Shown piece by piece: positions 40,103 through 49,321 of a stretch of 54,531 nt of DNA (position 1 is the stretch's first letter; the number at the start of each line of letters is the position of its first letter). Position numbers and translations under genes: made by a program. Origin of the DNA: Treponema sp. (GTDB lineage Bacteria; Spirochaetota; Spirochaetia; Treponematales; Treponemataceae). The DNA is taken from assembly GCA_017525605.1 (NCBI GenBank), contig JAFXSM010000040.1, positions 1 through 54,531 of the forward strand, written 5' to 3'. The notes below the pieces were generated by a model that saw nothing but the letters and a program-made list of their open reading frames with translations, did not search any database and was not told the DNA's origin.

Positions 40103-42896
40103 ATTGTTTCAGGATTTCCGCGATTTCTGGGCGGTCCCATCTTGCCGCCATCTTTTCCGCAGTCTCTCCTGAAATGTTTTTCTGTCTCTTGTCGAGCCCT
40201 AGTGCGACGGGATGTTTTGTCGTCTCGATATCCGCGTATCTTGCGGCGTAGTGGAGTATTCCGTCTCCCTGCATGTCGGTCTTGCTCTTGTTGAATTTCA
40301 CTATCGCGTCAAGAAGGTACAAATTCTTCGTTTTGAGCACTGTCGTTATCGGATTTTTTCCGTCCGTGGAAGCAAGGTACGGGTCCGCGCCTCGTTCGAG
40401 CAATGTCATAGCAAGCTCTTTTGAGTCTTCCGTTACGGCAATGTTGAGCGCGGTGACTCCCTGACCGTTTCTCTGGCTCACTGGATATCCCGAGTCGAGG
40501 AGCATTGACAGGAGGTCTTTCCCGACTTTCTTTTCTACCGCAATGTGAACCGGCGTGTTTCCGTCCGAATCGACAATCGAAGTGTCGCGGCCGAGCACTG
40601 TTTTTATCGTCTGGTTGTCGCAGTCGAATACGAGCGAAAGCGGAGTGTCCCCGTTCTTTGCCCTCGAAAGCGGATTTCCGCCCGCATTCCTTATTATGTT
40701 GATGAGCGACAGCTTTTTCGATTCCGCAGCCTCGTGGTACGCGCTGCGTCCTTCCAAATCCTGCACGTTCACGTTCGCGCTGTGCGACAGGAGCATCTCG
40801 ACGATTTCCGTGTTCTGGCTCTGAACAGCGTCCATGAGCACCGTCCGTCCCTGGTTGTCGGTCGCATTCACGTTCGCGCCCTTTTCGATGAGCATAAGCG
40901 CCATGTCCTTCTTGCCGCTCTTGCAAGCCTCGCTGAGCGCGGTTTTTCCGTTCAGGTTCTGCGCATTGACATCGACTCCGAATGAGAGAAGTTTTTTCGC
41001 CGCCTCTTTTGAATTCCACTTTACCGCAGAATGTACCGGCGTGTTTCCCATGTTGTCTCGTGCCGTCACGTTCCTTGAGTCGATGTCTGCTCCTTTCGCA
41101 ACGAGAAGATTGATTATCGGCGGGCAGTTTCCTTTTGTCGCAGAGAACACTGCCGATTCTCCGTTGGCGTTCACCGCATTTATGTCCGCGCCCTTGTCGA
41201 TGAGCATTCTTGCTGATTTCTCATATTGCCATTCGGCCGCGTAGTGGAGAGGCGTGTTCCTGCTTCCGTCGCGCATGAGCATCGTTTCGGAATTGATGAA
41301 CCACTTTTCGACATTCGCATTTTTGAATGCGACACGGAGAGGCGAGTTGTTTTCCATGTTCGTCGCGAAAATGTCAGCCTTGTGCTTGAGGAGAAGTTCT
41401 CCTGCTTCCCTGTTGTTTTTCTGGGCAGCCATGAGAAGAACCGAGTCCCCGCTTGAATTCCTTGCGTTCACGTCCGCTCCGATTTCGATTAAGTATTCCA
41501 TGAAATTGAGCGGCGCGTTCTCGATTATTGCGATGTGGAGCGGCGTGTTTCCTGACGAGTCCTTTGAATTCACGTTTGCGTCGTTGATGAGCATCTGGAA
41601 GATTCCGAGCGAATTCGACTTTATCGCGCGTCCGATTGGCGTTTGACCTTCCTTGTCGGCTGCGTAGATGTCCGCTCCGTGGCTTGCGTAGAATTTGATG
41701 TGCTCTTTTAGTCCGTTGTCGATTGCGATTGCAAGCGGTGTCGCGCCCTGCTTGTTCCTTTCGTTTATCGGTGCGCCCGCGTTCGTGAGAATCTCAAGCG
41801 ATGTCACGGGAGCGTCTCCGAGAGTTGCCTTGTGGAGAACCGTGTCGCCGAACGTGTCCTTCTGCGCGATGTTCGCGTGTCTTTCGATGAGGAGCTTGTA
41901 GATTGCGTCCTGCTTCTCCCTCGGAATCTGCAGAAGCAATGCCGTGTTTCCCATTGCGTCCGGTGAATCGACGTATGCGCCGTTGTCCAGAAGTTTCCTT
42001 GCGATTGATTCGCGTCCGTATCTTACAGCCTCGTGGAGCGGCGTTGAGCCTGATATGTTCTGCGACTGCAAAATCTTCGTCATCGGAATCGTCGTCTTTT
42101 CTTTGAGGAAATAATCGACGGCTCCTTCGTGGTCAAGGATTGTCGCGATGTGCAGCGGTGTCTGTCCGTCCTCGAATCTGTATATCGGATTGTGATTCAC
42201 AACTGCTTTTTCAAAATACCCGAAATCTCCCCCTGAAAGTTTTGATTCCGCCTGGATGAGCTGTGCCGCAATCTGGAATGCCGAGTAATCTTTCGGGGAT
42301 TCGTAAGCAATCATCAGCGGCGTTCTGTTTTTCTTGTCCGTTTCCGAGATGTTCAGGTTCTGCTTTATGCATTCGGCTATTGCCGCCGAGTTCCGTGCCT
42401 TCACAAAATAGTGCACGATTCCCTGACCGTTCGCGTCTTTCAGAGTTGCCGTCTGCGGATTTATCATCGACGGATACCATTCCTCGCCTTGCGCTACGCA
42501 AAGTTCGAGCGCGCTTTTTTTGTCGATGTCCTTTGCGAAAATGTCCGCGCGGTATAGCGTGAGAGTTGATGCCGCGTTCAGGGCGTTGTTTTTCGCTGCA
42601 ACGAGAAGCGGCGTGTCTCCGTTGTTGTTCCTTAGCTCGACTTTTGCGCCTTTTACGATGAGAAAATTCACGAGGTCGGCCTCGTCCATCATTGCAGCGA
42701 TGTGCAGTCCGGTGTTCCCGTCTCCGTCAACGGAATTCACGTCCTGCGTTCCGAATAAATCTTTCGCTTCCTGATATCTGCCGGCTTTTATTAGTTCTTG
42801 TATTGTTGAAGTCTGCTGAGGTGTAGACGTGCATGAAACAAGCAGAAGACTTGCGGAAAGAAAAACCGTTCCCGCCGCATTCGATATTCTCTTCAT
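40101..42896 (-). CDS. Large ankyrin-repeat lipoprotein
   Basis: A 931-residue protein. The start MKRISNAAG follows AGGAG and gives a signal peptide with lipobox LVSC (C22); the 42 codons upstream in the same frame are not part of it. Almost the whole mature protein consists of more than twenty ankyrin repeats with the typical NTPLHxA and hydrophobic second-helix pattern, forming a long solenoid for protein binding. It should be membrane-anchored in the periplasm or on the surface, which is unusual for ankyrin proteins of this size. Partner unknown. It is a monocistronic unit divergent from the Bax-inhibitor gene. Confidence 0.9.
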   Translation of the reverse strand: MKRISNAAGTVFLSASLLLVSCTSTPQQTSTIQELIKAGRYQEAKDLFGTQDVNSVDGDGNTGLHIAAMMDEADLVNFLIVKGAKVELRNNNGDTPLLVAAKNNALNAASTLTLYRADIFAKDIDKKSALELCVAQGEEWYPSMINPQTATLKDANGQGIVHYFVKARNSAAIAECIKQNLNISETDKKNRTPLMIAYESPKDYSAFQIAAQLIQAESKLSGGDFGYFEKAVVNHNPIYRFEDGQTPLHIATILDHEGAVDYFLKEKTTIPMTKILQSQNISGSTPLHEAVRYGRESIARKLLDNGAYVDSPDAMGNTALLLQIPREKQDAIYKLLIERHANIAQKDTFGDTVLHKATLGDAPVTSLEILTNAGAPINERNKQGATPLAIAIDNGLKEHIKFYASHGADIYAADKEGQTPIGRAIKSNSLGIFQMLINDANVNSKDSSGNTPLHIAIIENAPLNFMEYLIEIGADVNARNSSGDSVLLMAAQKNNREAGELLLKHKADIFATNMENNSPLRVAFKNANVEKWFINSETMLMRDGSRNTPLHYAAEWQYEKSARMLIDKGADINAVNANGESAVFSATKGNCPPIINLLVAKGADIDSRNVTARDNMGNTPVHSAVKWNSKEAAKKLLSFGVDVNAQNLNGKTALSEACKSGKKDMALMLIEKGANVNATDNQGRTVLMDAVQSQNTEIVEMLLSHSANVNVQDLEGRSAYHEAAESKKLSLINIIRNAGGNPLSRAKNGDTPLSLVFDCDNQTIKTVLGRDTSIVDSDGNTPVHIAVEKKVGKDLLSMLLDSGYPVSQRNGQGVTALNIAVTEDSKELAMTLLERGADPYLASTDGKNPITTVLKTKNLYLLDAIVKFNKSKTDMQGDGILHYAARYADIETTKHPVALGLDKRQKNISGETAEKMAARWDRPEIAEILKQ

Positions 42897-42950
42897 GAAT
42901 TTACTCCTGATATTTTGAAAGTTCGAATAAAAAAATAGTTCTATCTTTCT

Positions 42951-43008
42951 ATTATCGGTGAATGTCCGAGTACAATAAATCTCGAATTTTAGTACCCGAA
43001 GATGTACT
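42951..43008. promoter_or_regulatory. Divergent control region with AGTAC half-sites
   Basis: On the minus strand a GATAAT -10 box (forward ATTATC, 42951-42956) serves the ankyrin gene. Upstream of it AGTAC occurs at 42969 and 42991, 22 bases apart, and GTACT at 43004; the last two form a dyad with an 8-base spacer. This could be an operator; no good -35 is visible. Confidence 0.3.
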
Positions 43009-43053
43009 ATTTTTGTTATCATATTAATAATTCAAATTTGGAGGTAATTATTT

Positions 43054-43791
43054 ATGCTTATGGAAAATGTCGGAACTTCGTTCGGTTTTGCCGAATCTGA
43101 AAAATCTATGTTCATATCGAAGACTTACGGCTGGATGGCTGTTGCTCTTCTTGTGAGCGCGTTTTTTGCGTTCCTTACGAAGAATCTCATGTTCACTTCT
43201 GCAGGATACGTCACTTCTTTCGGAAAATTCATGCTCATAAACCGCGGAATTTTCATTTTTGCGATTGCGGAAGTCGCTCTCGTCTGGATTCTCTCTTCGA
43301 TGATTCGTAAGATTTCCGTGCAGACTGCCGTAATCGGCTTCCTTGCGTATGCTGTTCTGAACGGCGTTACTCTTTCGTCAATCCTCATCGTTTACAGAAT
43401 CGGCTCTATCGCTTCATGCTTTTTCGGAAGTGCCGCAATGTTCGGTCTGATGAGCCTTTACGGTGCAAAGACGAAGAAAGACCTTTCGTCATGGGGAAAA
43501 TACCTTATCATGGCATTGATTGGCGTAATCATCACAAACTTGATTCAGATTCTGATTGGGCTTTTCACTGGTGCTGATTTCAGAGTTCTCGACTTTCTTT
43601 TGTCAATCGTGACGGTCGTGATTTTCACGGGTCTCACTGCATACGACACGCAGAAACTCGTCCGTGTCGCGGAATATGCAAACGGCAGCGATGACTACAA
43701 AAAGGTCTCGATTTTCGCGGCCCTTGAACTGTACCTTGATTTCATCAACCTTTTCCTTACGGTCTTGAGAATCTTCGGCCGCCGCCGCTAG
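43054..43791 (+). CDS. Bax inhibitor-1/YccA family membrane protein
   Basis: A 245-residue integral membrane protein with seven hydrophobic segments, the BI-1 (UPF0005) family, whose bacterial members act as pH-sensitive calcium leak channels or interact with FtsH. The final segments carry the family motif FTGLTAYDTQKL and the C-terminal ALELYLDFINLFLTVLRIFG. The ATG follows GGAGG nine bases upstream. It is a single-gene unit followed by a hairpin terminator. Confidence 0.92.
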   Translation: MLMENVGTSFGFAESEKSMFISKTYGWMAVALLVSAFFAFLTKNLMFTSAGYVTSFGKFMLINRGIFIFAIAEVALVWILSSMIRKISVQTAVIGFLAYAVLNGVTLSSILIVYRIGSIASCFFGSAAMFGLMSLYGAKTKKDLSSWGKYLIMALIGVIITNLIQILIGLFTGADFRVLDFLLSIVTVVIFTGLTAYDTQKLVRVAEYANGSDDYKKVSIFAALELYLDFINLFLTVLRIFGRRR

Positions 43792-43797
43792 CGAATT

Positions 43798-43835
43798 GTG
43801 GTCATTTCGACTACGCTCAATGACCACTTTATTTG
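43798..43835 (+). terminator. Terminator-like hairpin after the Bax-inhibitor gene
   Basis: A perfect 9-base-pair stem, GTGGTCATT/AATGACCAC, with a 12-base loop, followed on the plus strand by TTTATTTG. GTCATT and AATGAC also resemble the ends of the GTCAT...ATGAC repeat family, so it may be a repeat serving as terminator. Confidence 0.6.
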
Positions 43836-43839
43836 TAAT

Positions 43840-44565
43840 TTACTTATAGATGAGAAACATCGTCGGGATTTTGTTTATCGGCGGTGTTTTTTCTTTTTTC
43901 CACTGCTGTATCGTTTTCGTTTTTACGAATTCTTTTTCGCCTGTCAGCCCGCTTGCGATGCAGAGTTTCGTTTCGTTCCTGCATGATTTCAGAATCGCTT
44001 CGAACATCTTTTCGTTCCTGTACGGTGCTTCTATGAAGAGCTGCGTCTGGTCTTCCTTGTACATTCGCGTTTCCAGCTGCTTGATTCTGCTTTCGCGCTC
44101 CCCATTTTTTACAGGCAAATATCCGTTGAACGCGAAATTCTGACCGTTGAATCCCGATGCCATCACCGACATAATCATCGAATTCGGTCCAACGAGCGGG
44201 ATGACGCGCAGGTTCTTTCTGTGCGCTTCCTCAACGGCTCTGTTTCCAGGATCGCCGACTGCCGGGCAACCTGCGTCCGAGATTACGCCCATCGGTTCGC
44301 CTTTTTTTTCAAGCGGCTCGAGGATTTTCGCCATGCTTGCTTTTTCGTCCGTGTGTTCGCTCAATTCCGTGAATGTGCAGTCGTCAATCGGAAAATCTTT
44401 GTCGATTGATATGAGGAAGCGGACTGCCGATTTTCTTGATTCGACTATGAAATGCCTGATTTGCCTGACGATTTCCGCATTTTTTTCAGGCAATGCTTTT
44501 TTATTTTCTTCCGCATCGAAAATCTCCGACATCGGAACTGGTATTAGATAAAGTGCTTTTTCCAT
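43840..44565 (-). CDS. SAM-dependent methyltransferase, RsmI-like (tetrapyrrole methylase fold)
   Basis: A 241-residue protein similar to ribosomal RNA small-subunit methyltransferase I, which methylates the 2'-O of C1402 in 16S rRNA. Typical elements are YLIPVPMSE at the N-terminus (usual form LYLVATPIGN), MGVISDAGCPAVGDPG (the SAM-binding motif), VIPLVGPNSMI and FAFNGYLP. It is shorter than E. coli RsmI (286) and lacks the C-terminal helical domain, as in a variant common in Bacteroidetes and spirochaetes. The gene is preceded by the greA terminator, so it must have its own promoter. Confidence 0.85.
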   Translation of the reverse strand: MEKALYLIPVPMSEIFDAEENKKALPEKNAEIVRQIRHFIVESRKSAVRFLISIDKDFPIDDCTFTELSEHTDEKASMAKILEPLEKKGEPMGVISDAGCPAVGDPGNRAVEEAHRKNLRVIPLVGPNSMIMSVMASGFNGQNFAFNGYLPVKNGERESRIKQLETRMYKEDQTQLFIEAPYRNEKMFEAILKSCRNETKLCIASGLTGEKEFVKTKTIQQWKKEKTPPINKIPTMFLIYK

Positions 44566-44578
44566 GATTCTTAGTTTA

Positions 44579-44621
44579 CAAAAAAATCCCGGAATTGTCC
44601 GAGACAGGAAATTCCGGGATT
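44579..44621 (-). terminator. Rho-independent terminator of the TPR-greA operon
   Basis: A perfect 12-base-pair stem, AATCCCGGAATT/AATTCCGGGATT, with a 13-base loop. On the minus strand it is followed by an unbroken run of T, 28 bases after the greA stop. Confidence 0.92.
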
Positions 44622-44648
44622 CATGTTGTTATCCGACTGTAAGCCTGA

Positions 44649-47393
44649 TTATTTCATCAATGTGATGCTCTTGACCGTGTAGTCGTATTCGTTGTCGTTG
44701 ATGCGGAACTTGAGTTCGTCGCCGTTTTTGTGGTCGAGGAGGTGAGTTCCGAACGGTGACATATAAGAGATGATTCCGTTCTCCGGGTCTGATTCCCAAG
44801 GACCGAGAATCGTGAATGTCTCTTCTTTTCCGTCCTTGTTGTTCAGGAGCACGACTTTCGTTCCGAATGAGATGAAAGAAGCAGTTGCAGTTGTCGGGTC
44901 GAAGATGACTGCGCGCGCAAGTTCTTCCTGGAGTCTCTTGAGATCGAGTCCGAGCTTGTGCTGTGCCTCTTTTGCCGCGATGTATTCTGCGTTTTCCTTC
45001 AAGTCTCCCTTTTCCTTTGCTTCCGCAACTTCCTTTGCGATTGCAAGCAAATCCTTCGTTCGCATCTGCTCTTCCAAAGCGCGCTTCTCGTCGAGCTTTT
45101 CCTTCGTGACGAGCATTCCCTTCGGCGAAGAGCTCTTTTTGCGCTCGTCGTCCGTGTGGAATTTGTAGTCAGGGTACCTAGCGAGAATTTTGCTTCGAAG
45201 CTGTGCCTTGTAAACTTCGTCGAGTTTGGAGATATCGTCCACGATTGTGTACATGTGGGCCATCGTCTCTTTGTCGCCTGAGAGCATGAACTCTGCGTAG
45301 ATGCTTTCTCCGATGTCTTTCTGTGGTTCGAAGAGAATCTTGCAGATGTTCGAAATCGACTTCTTGTTCTCGGTCGCGTTCACGTGGTTGTCGATTGCCT
45401 TGTAAGAGAGGGCAATGATGTTGACAAGCGCAATGAGCTGCTTCTGCATCGGAATGTCGATTTCCTTGAACCATTCCTCGTTCCTGCATTCGTCGAAGAA
45501 GAAGTAGATTGGGTCTCTGTAAACCCTGTAATCGTCGAATGCTGCGCGGACGAACTGCTGAACCTTGTCTTTGTGCCCCTTGTCGATGAGAATCTGGATA
45601 ATCTCTTTCTCAAGAACTACAGGGAAGAGCCTGATGTACTGCTCGACCCAGTCGCTCAAATCGAGGATTGACCTGAGGAAATCTTCTCTGAGCGTAGTGT
45701 TCTTCGTGTCCTTGAGGAGCGTGTACATTTTCTTCGGGTCTTCGATTTTCCTGAAAACTGACTCGAACGAAAGAGCAGGCGCATTCTGAATGATGTAGTC
45801 AGGGTAGATTTTCTTTATGACGAGATATGCCGCCACTGTGAACTCTGACATCTTTCCGTCATAAGTGTTGAGGTACGACTTGAGATATCCGACGAAATAG
45901 TCCCTCATGTCTGCGAAGAATTCGCTTGCGTTGTCGGCAGCGTCATTGTTGTAGAACTTCATGATTGTGTCCACGCGAGGGAAGAACTGCTTCTGCGCCT
46001 TGAATTCGTTGCTGAGCTTCTCTTCGATTGTTATCGGAGCCTCGCGGACTGTGTACTCGTTGTCGCTGTTCTTGTCGAAAATGTCGTTCGTTTCGAGGAT
46101 TTTCTTTGCAGCAGTGTTCCATGAAGTCCACTCTGTCGCGGTGAGCATTGATGGAACGAGTTCCGCCTTGAGCTTCTTGATGTCGCAGCTGTTTCCGAAG
46201 CTCTTGATGAGCATTTTGAGAGCCCAAACTTTGTCTTCCTTGATTTTTGCTGAGAGAGCAGCCGGCTTTCTTGCCTTGAGTACGAGGAAGTGGTTCTTCG
46301 GGAGCGGGGTGAGGCATGAGACTGCCATCTTGAGCGAGATTTCATGAACGCCGTTTCTCTTTCCGAAGTTGATTACGAGCATATCCTGCTTGTTCTCGAC
46401 GCCAGGATTGATTGCAGTGATGATTCCGACCTTCCATGTCTTGTGGAAAACGTAGTTGTTCACGTCGAATGCGATGTGCTTCTCGAAATCTTCGATTGCG
46501 TCGAATACGTTCCTGTATCCCTGCTGGAGACCTGCCTCCCTGATGTATTCTTCGATGTGGCTGTGGTCTTTGTATTTCTTTGCGTAGCACTCCGCGATTT
46601 CTTTTCTTGAAACATTGTCTTTCGGGTCGATGTCAAGATTGATTTTGAGAATGTCGATTGCAGTGTCCCATTTCTCGTTGTCCTTGTAATGCTGGTAGAG
46701 CTGCATCATCAGAGTCGCGCTCTTGTCAGCGTTGATGTGCTGTGCGATTTTCTTCTGGAGAAGCTTGAAGAATTCGAGGTCGTTCGGGTTTCCCTTTACG
46801 AGCTTGTCCCATACGACTGCAACCTCGGTCGTGTTCTTCTGCGAGATGAATCTGAGTATTGCCTTCTTGTAATAATCGAGAGCCTTCAATGGGTCTGTCT
46901 CTTCGTAATGGAGCGCAAGGAGTTTTGCGGCGTTCGCTTCCTCAACGTCGGCCTTTACGAGCCTTTCGTAGAGCGACCAAATCTCGCCTGCCTTTTCCGA
47001 TTTCTCGTTCTTGCAGCATTCGATTTGTGTCCTGAGTGCGAATTTGTTGTTCTCGTCCTCTTTGAGGATTGCGTCGCAAAGGCTCTCCACAACCGCTTCC
47101 TTGTGGTTGTTCGAGAAGATATCGACAAGAGTTTCAAGAGCTGTATAGTCGAGCGAGCCTTTTTTGATTCCGAGAATTCCAGAAAGGTAAAGGGCTACGA
47201 TGCTGTCCTTCGAGTGTGTGAGGTGTTCGTCACATATTTCTTTGATTTCGTCAACGCAATTCTCAGATTTTGCAGTCTCAACGATTTGAGCAAGTTCCGT
47301 CAGATTTTTGTTTGTGTAGTTGCTGATTGTGGTGCGTGTCCATCTCTCCTCTTTCAGCATTTCTTGGACTGATCTTTTGAGTTCCTCAGACAT
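44649..47393 (-). CDS. greA: Transcript cleavage factor GreA with giant spirochaetal N-terminal extension
   Basis: A 914-residue protein. The last ~155 residues are a complete GreA: a coiled coil with the tip motif GDLKENAEYIAAKE, whose acidic residues reach the RNA polymerase active site to stimulate cleavage of backtracked RNA, then the FKBP-like domain ending NEYDYTVKSITL. The first ~750 residues are helical, TPR/HEAT-like, and have no counterpart in the ordinary ~158-residue GreA. Similar long GreA proteins are annotated in Treponema and Borrelia. It lies 33 bases after a TPR gene, within one operon closed by a strong terminator. Confidence 0.92.
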   Translation of the reverse strand: MSEELKRSVQEMLKEERWTRTTISNYTNKNLTELAQIVETAKSENCVDEIKEICDEHLTHSKDSIVALYLSGILGIKKGSLDYTALETLVDIFSNNHKEAVVESLCDAILKEDENNKFALRTQIECCKNEKSEKAGEIWSLYERLVKADVEEANAAKLLALHYEETDPLKALDYYKKAILRFISQKNTTEVAVVWDKLVKGNPNDLEFFKLLQKKIAQHINADKSATLMMQLYQHYKDNEKWDTAIDILKINLDIDPKDNVSRKEIAECYAKKYKDHSHIEEYIREAGLQQGYRNVFDAIEDFEKHIAFDVNNYVFHKTWKVGIITAINPGVENKQDMLVINFGKRNGVHEISLKMAVSCLTPLPKNHFLVLKARKPAALSAKIKEDKVWALKMLIKSFGNSCDIKKLKAELVPSMLTATEWTSWNTAAKKILETNDIFDKNSDNEYTVREAPITIEEKLSNEFKAQKQFFPRVDTIMKFYNNDAADNASEFFADMRDYFVGYLKSYLNTYDGKMSEFTVAAYLVIKKIYPDYIIQNAPALSFESVFRKIEDPKKMYTLLKDTKNTTLREDFLRSILDLSDWVEQYIRLFPVVLEKEIIQILIDKGHKDKVQQFVRAAFDDYRVYRDPIYFFFDECRNEEWFKEIDIPMQKQLIALVNIIALSYKAIDNHVNATENKKSISNICKILFEPQKDIGESIYAEFMLSGDKETMAHMYTIVDDISKLDEVYKAQLRSKILARYPDYKFHTDDERKKSSSPKGMLVTKEKLDEKRALEEQMRTKDLLAIAKEVAEAKEKGDLKENAEYIAAKEAQHKLGLDLKRLQEELARAVIFDPTTATASFISFGTKVVLLNNKDGKEETFTILGPWESDPENGIISYMSPFGTHLLDHKNGDELKFRINDNEYDYTVKSITLMK

Positions 47394-47426
47394 TTTAATC
47401 TCCTGTCGAAAAATATAAAAAAAGTT

Positions 47427-48449
47427 TTATTTGTTTTTGTAAAGCTTGTAGACTTCTTCATCGAGTACACGAATCTGAAGTTCGCAGTTTTTAATTTCGT
47501 TGGTCACGTATCCGTCGTTGCTTCTCGAATAGTGGTCGATAAGCCAGAAATACATGTTTATGATTTTAGGTGTCAGAATCTGCGCGTTGTTCGTCGGGTC
47601 TTTCAGCTCGTTTTCCTTTGCGTAGATATCCTGCTTGAGCTTGCTGACTTCCTGTGGTTTCAGCTGTCGCTTCACGTTGAATACTCCGTAGAGAATCCCG
47701 TAAACCGGAATCCATTCGAGGAGCGCGCTTCCTGTGTAACCCTTTTCCTTGACTTGCTTTATCAGGCAGAGAATCAGTTCTGATTCCAGGAAAATCGTGC
47801 TTATTTTCTGCGCGTCAAGGAAGAATGCCTCCCTGAACAGGACTTTCGCGTTCTTTTCTTCGCCGCACAATGCAAAGCAGTCTGCCATTTCCGCAAGAAC
47901 TTTTGGAGATGCCGGGTGCAACGTGTTTGCCTGTACGAGATGGTTCAGCGCGGTCTCGTATTCGCCGAGTTCCTTGTAGCAAAGACCGAGCATCCTCTGA
48001 ATCTCCGCGTTTTCCTCCGCGTCATGTTTCTGAAGCCTTGATGTCGAATATGAATCTTTCTGCTGCGAATCTTCCTTTGATTTTTTTTCAGCTTCCAGAT
48101 ATATCTTCAGCGCAAGTGTGAAGACACCTCTTTGCGTGGCGAGAACCGCCCTCGGCTGGATGTTCTTTTCTTTCTTTTCCCTTTCGAGAAGTTCTTTAAA
48201 AGATTCCCATTTGTTTATAAGTCCTTCACCTTTTGCTTTTATTTCCGATAATGTAGTCGATTGCAGTTGCGAAATCTTCGTTATGTAATCTGCCCAAAAT
48301 GAACAGCACCAGTGTGCGAAATTTATCTCCTTATTCTCAAGGTCGAGCTCGAGTGCGTTTGCAAGGATTTCCTTTGCTCCCTGTGCATCGCTTTCCTCAA
48401 GGGCTTTGTATGCTTTCTTTATTTCTTCTTCTGATGATTGGTAGTTCAT
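47427..48449 (-). CDS. TPR-containing protein upstream of greA
   Basis: A 340-residue cytoplasmic helical protein without signal or membrane segment. TPR-like units are clearest at residues 140-215 (LGLCYKELGEYETALNHLVQANTLHPASPKVL and the next unit). The C-terminal ~100 residues match no family I know. Operon position suggests a partner or regulator of the long GreA, but this is inference. The ATG at 48449 has no clear ribosome-binding site; two sigma-70 promoters lie upstream. Confidence 0.8.
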   Translation of the reverse strand: MNYQSSEEEIKKAYKALEESDAQGAKEILANALELDLENKEINFAHWCCSFWADYITKISQLQSTTLSEIKAKGEGLINKWESFKELLEREKKEKNIQPRAVLATQRGVFTLALKIYLEAEKKSKEDSQQKDSYSTSRLQKHDAEENAEIQRMLGLCYKELGEYETALNHLVQANTLHPASPKVLAEMADCFALCGEEKNAKVLFREAFFLDAQKISTIFLESELILCLIKQVKEKGYTGSALLEWIPVYGILYGVFNVKRQLKPQEVSKLKQDIYAKENELKDPTNNAQILTPKIINMYFWLIDHYSRSNDGYVTNEIKNCELQIRVLDEEVYKLYKNK

Positions 48450-48463
48450 AATGCGTATATTTC

Positions 48464-48491
48464 ATTATATACAATGCATTTTTTTAGTCAA
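48464..48491 (-). promoter_or_regulatory. Proximal promoter P2 of the TPR-greA operon
   Basis: On the minus strand TTGACT (48486-48491), a 16-base spacer and TATAAT (48464-48469). Transcription from near 48457 would leave a leader of only about eight bases. Confidence 0.7.
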
Positions 48492-48524
48492 TAAGATTCA
48501 AAAGATATGAAAAATGAGGCAAAC

Positions 48525-48553
48525 TTTATAAAGTATTTTGCATATTGTGTCAA
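48525..48553 (-). promoter_or_regulatory. Distal promoter P1 of the TPR-greA operon
   Basis: On the minus strand TTGACA (48548-48553), a 17-base spacer and TATAAA (48525-48530), an almost consensus sigma-70 promoter about 60 bases upstream of P2. Confidence 0.75.
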
Positions 48554-48607
48554 TACCTTTTCTGCGTGAAAAATGGAAAAAATGAAAATTCAGTTTTTCT
48601 CGAAATG

Positions 48608-48636
48608 TTTACAACGCTAGACTGATTTGATATCAT
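48608..48636 (+). promoter_or_regulatory. Promoter of rpe
   Basis: TTTACA at 48608-48613, a 17-base spacer and TATCAT at 48631-48636, immediately before the rpe start at 48647. The leader would be only a few bases. Confidence 0.6.
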
Positions 48637-48646
48637 TTCGACCGCA

Positions 48647-49279
48647 ATGAAAAAACGTTTTTTAGCTCCGTCGCTTCTTTCGGCGGATTTCTCGGATTTA
48701 AATTCTGCTTTGGCTAAAATTGAAAGTGCCGGATGTGAGTTCGTCCACATTGATGTCATGGACGGACATTTTGTTCCTCAGATTACCTACGGACAGCCCG
48801 TGATAAAGTCTATCCGCAGCCGTTCGAATCTGATATTTGATGTCCATCTTATGGTTGAGCGGCCGGAGGAAATGGTCGATTCTTTTGCGGCTGCTGGTGC
48901 CGATTACTTGACTTTTCATTACGAGTCAACAGTTCATATCCATAGGCTCATTCAGCATATCCATGACCTCGGAAAAAAGGCCGGCATCTCAATCGTTCCT
49001 TCAACGCCTGTCTCTGCTCTTTCTGAGATTCTTTCGGAAGTCGATATGGTTCTCGTTATGACCGTCAACCCAGGTTTCGGCGGTCAGAAGCTGATTCCTT
49101 CGTGCGTGAAAAAAATCTCCGAGCTTGAGCAGCTGAAATATGAGAACGGCTACGATTATCTCGTTTCTGTCGATGGCGGCGTGAATAACGATACTGTTGA
49201 GTCTGTCGTCAATGCTGGTGCTGATGTTGTCGTTTCCGGCTCTGCATTTTTCAGCGGGAAATTTAATTGGGAATATTGA
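48647..49279 (+). CDS. rpe: Ribulose-phosphate 3-epimerase
   Basis: A 210-residue TIM-barrel enzyme that interconverts ribulose 5-phosphate and xylulose 5-phosphate in the pentose phosphate pathway. Family motifs are LAPSLLSADF at the N-terminus, HIDVMDGHFVPQITYG (metal ligands and catalytic Asp), VHLMVERPE, MTVNPGFGGQKLI and SVDGGVN (second catalytic Asp). Length is slightly below the usual 215-225. The start lacks a clear ribosome-binding site. The next gene begins 42 bases downstream and is probably cotranscribed. Confidence 0.95.
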   Translation: MKKRFLAPSLLSADFSDLNSALAKIESAGCEFVHIDVMDGHFVPQITYGQPVIKSIRSRSNLIFDVHLMVERPEEMVDSFAAAGADYLTFHYESTVHIHRLIQHIHDLGKKAGISIVPSTPVSALSEILSEVDMVLVMTVNPGFGGQKLIPSCVKKISELEQLKYENGYDYLVSVDGGVNNDTVESVVNAGADVVVSGSAFFSGKFNWEY

Positions 49280-49321
49280 ACGGTGCGCTTTGAATTTTGG
49301 AATGTGAGAGGAAACTGAACT

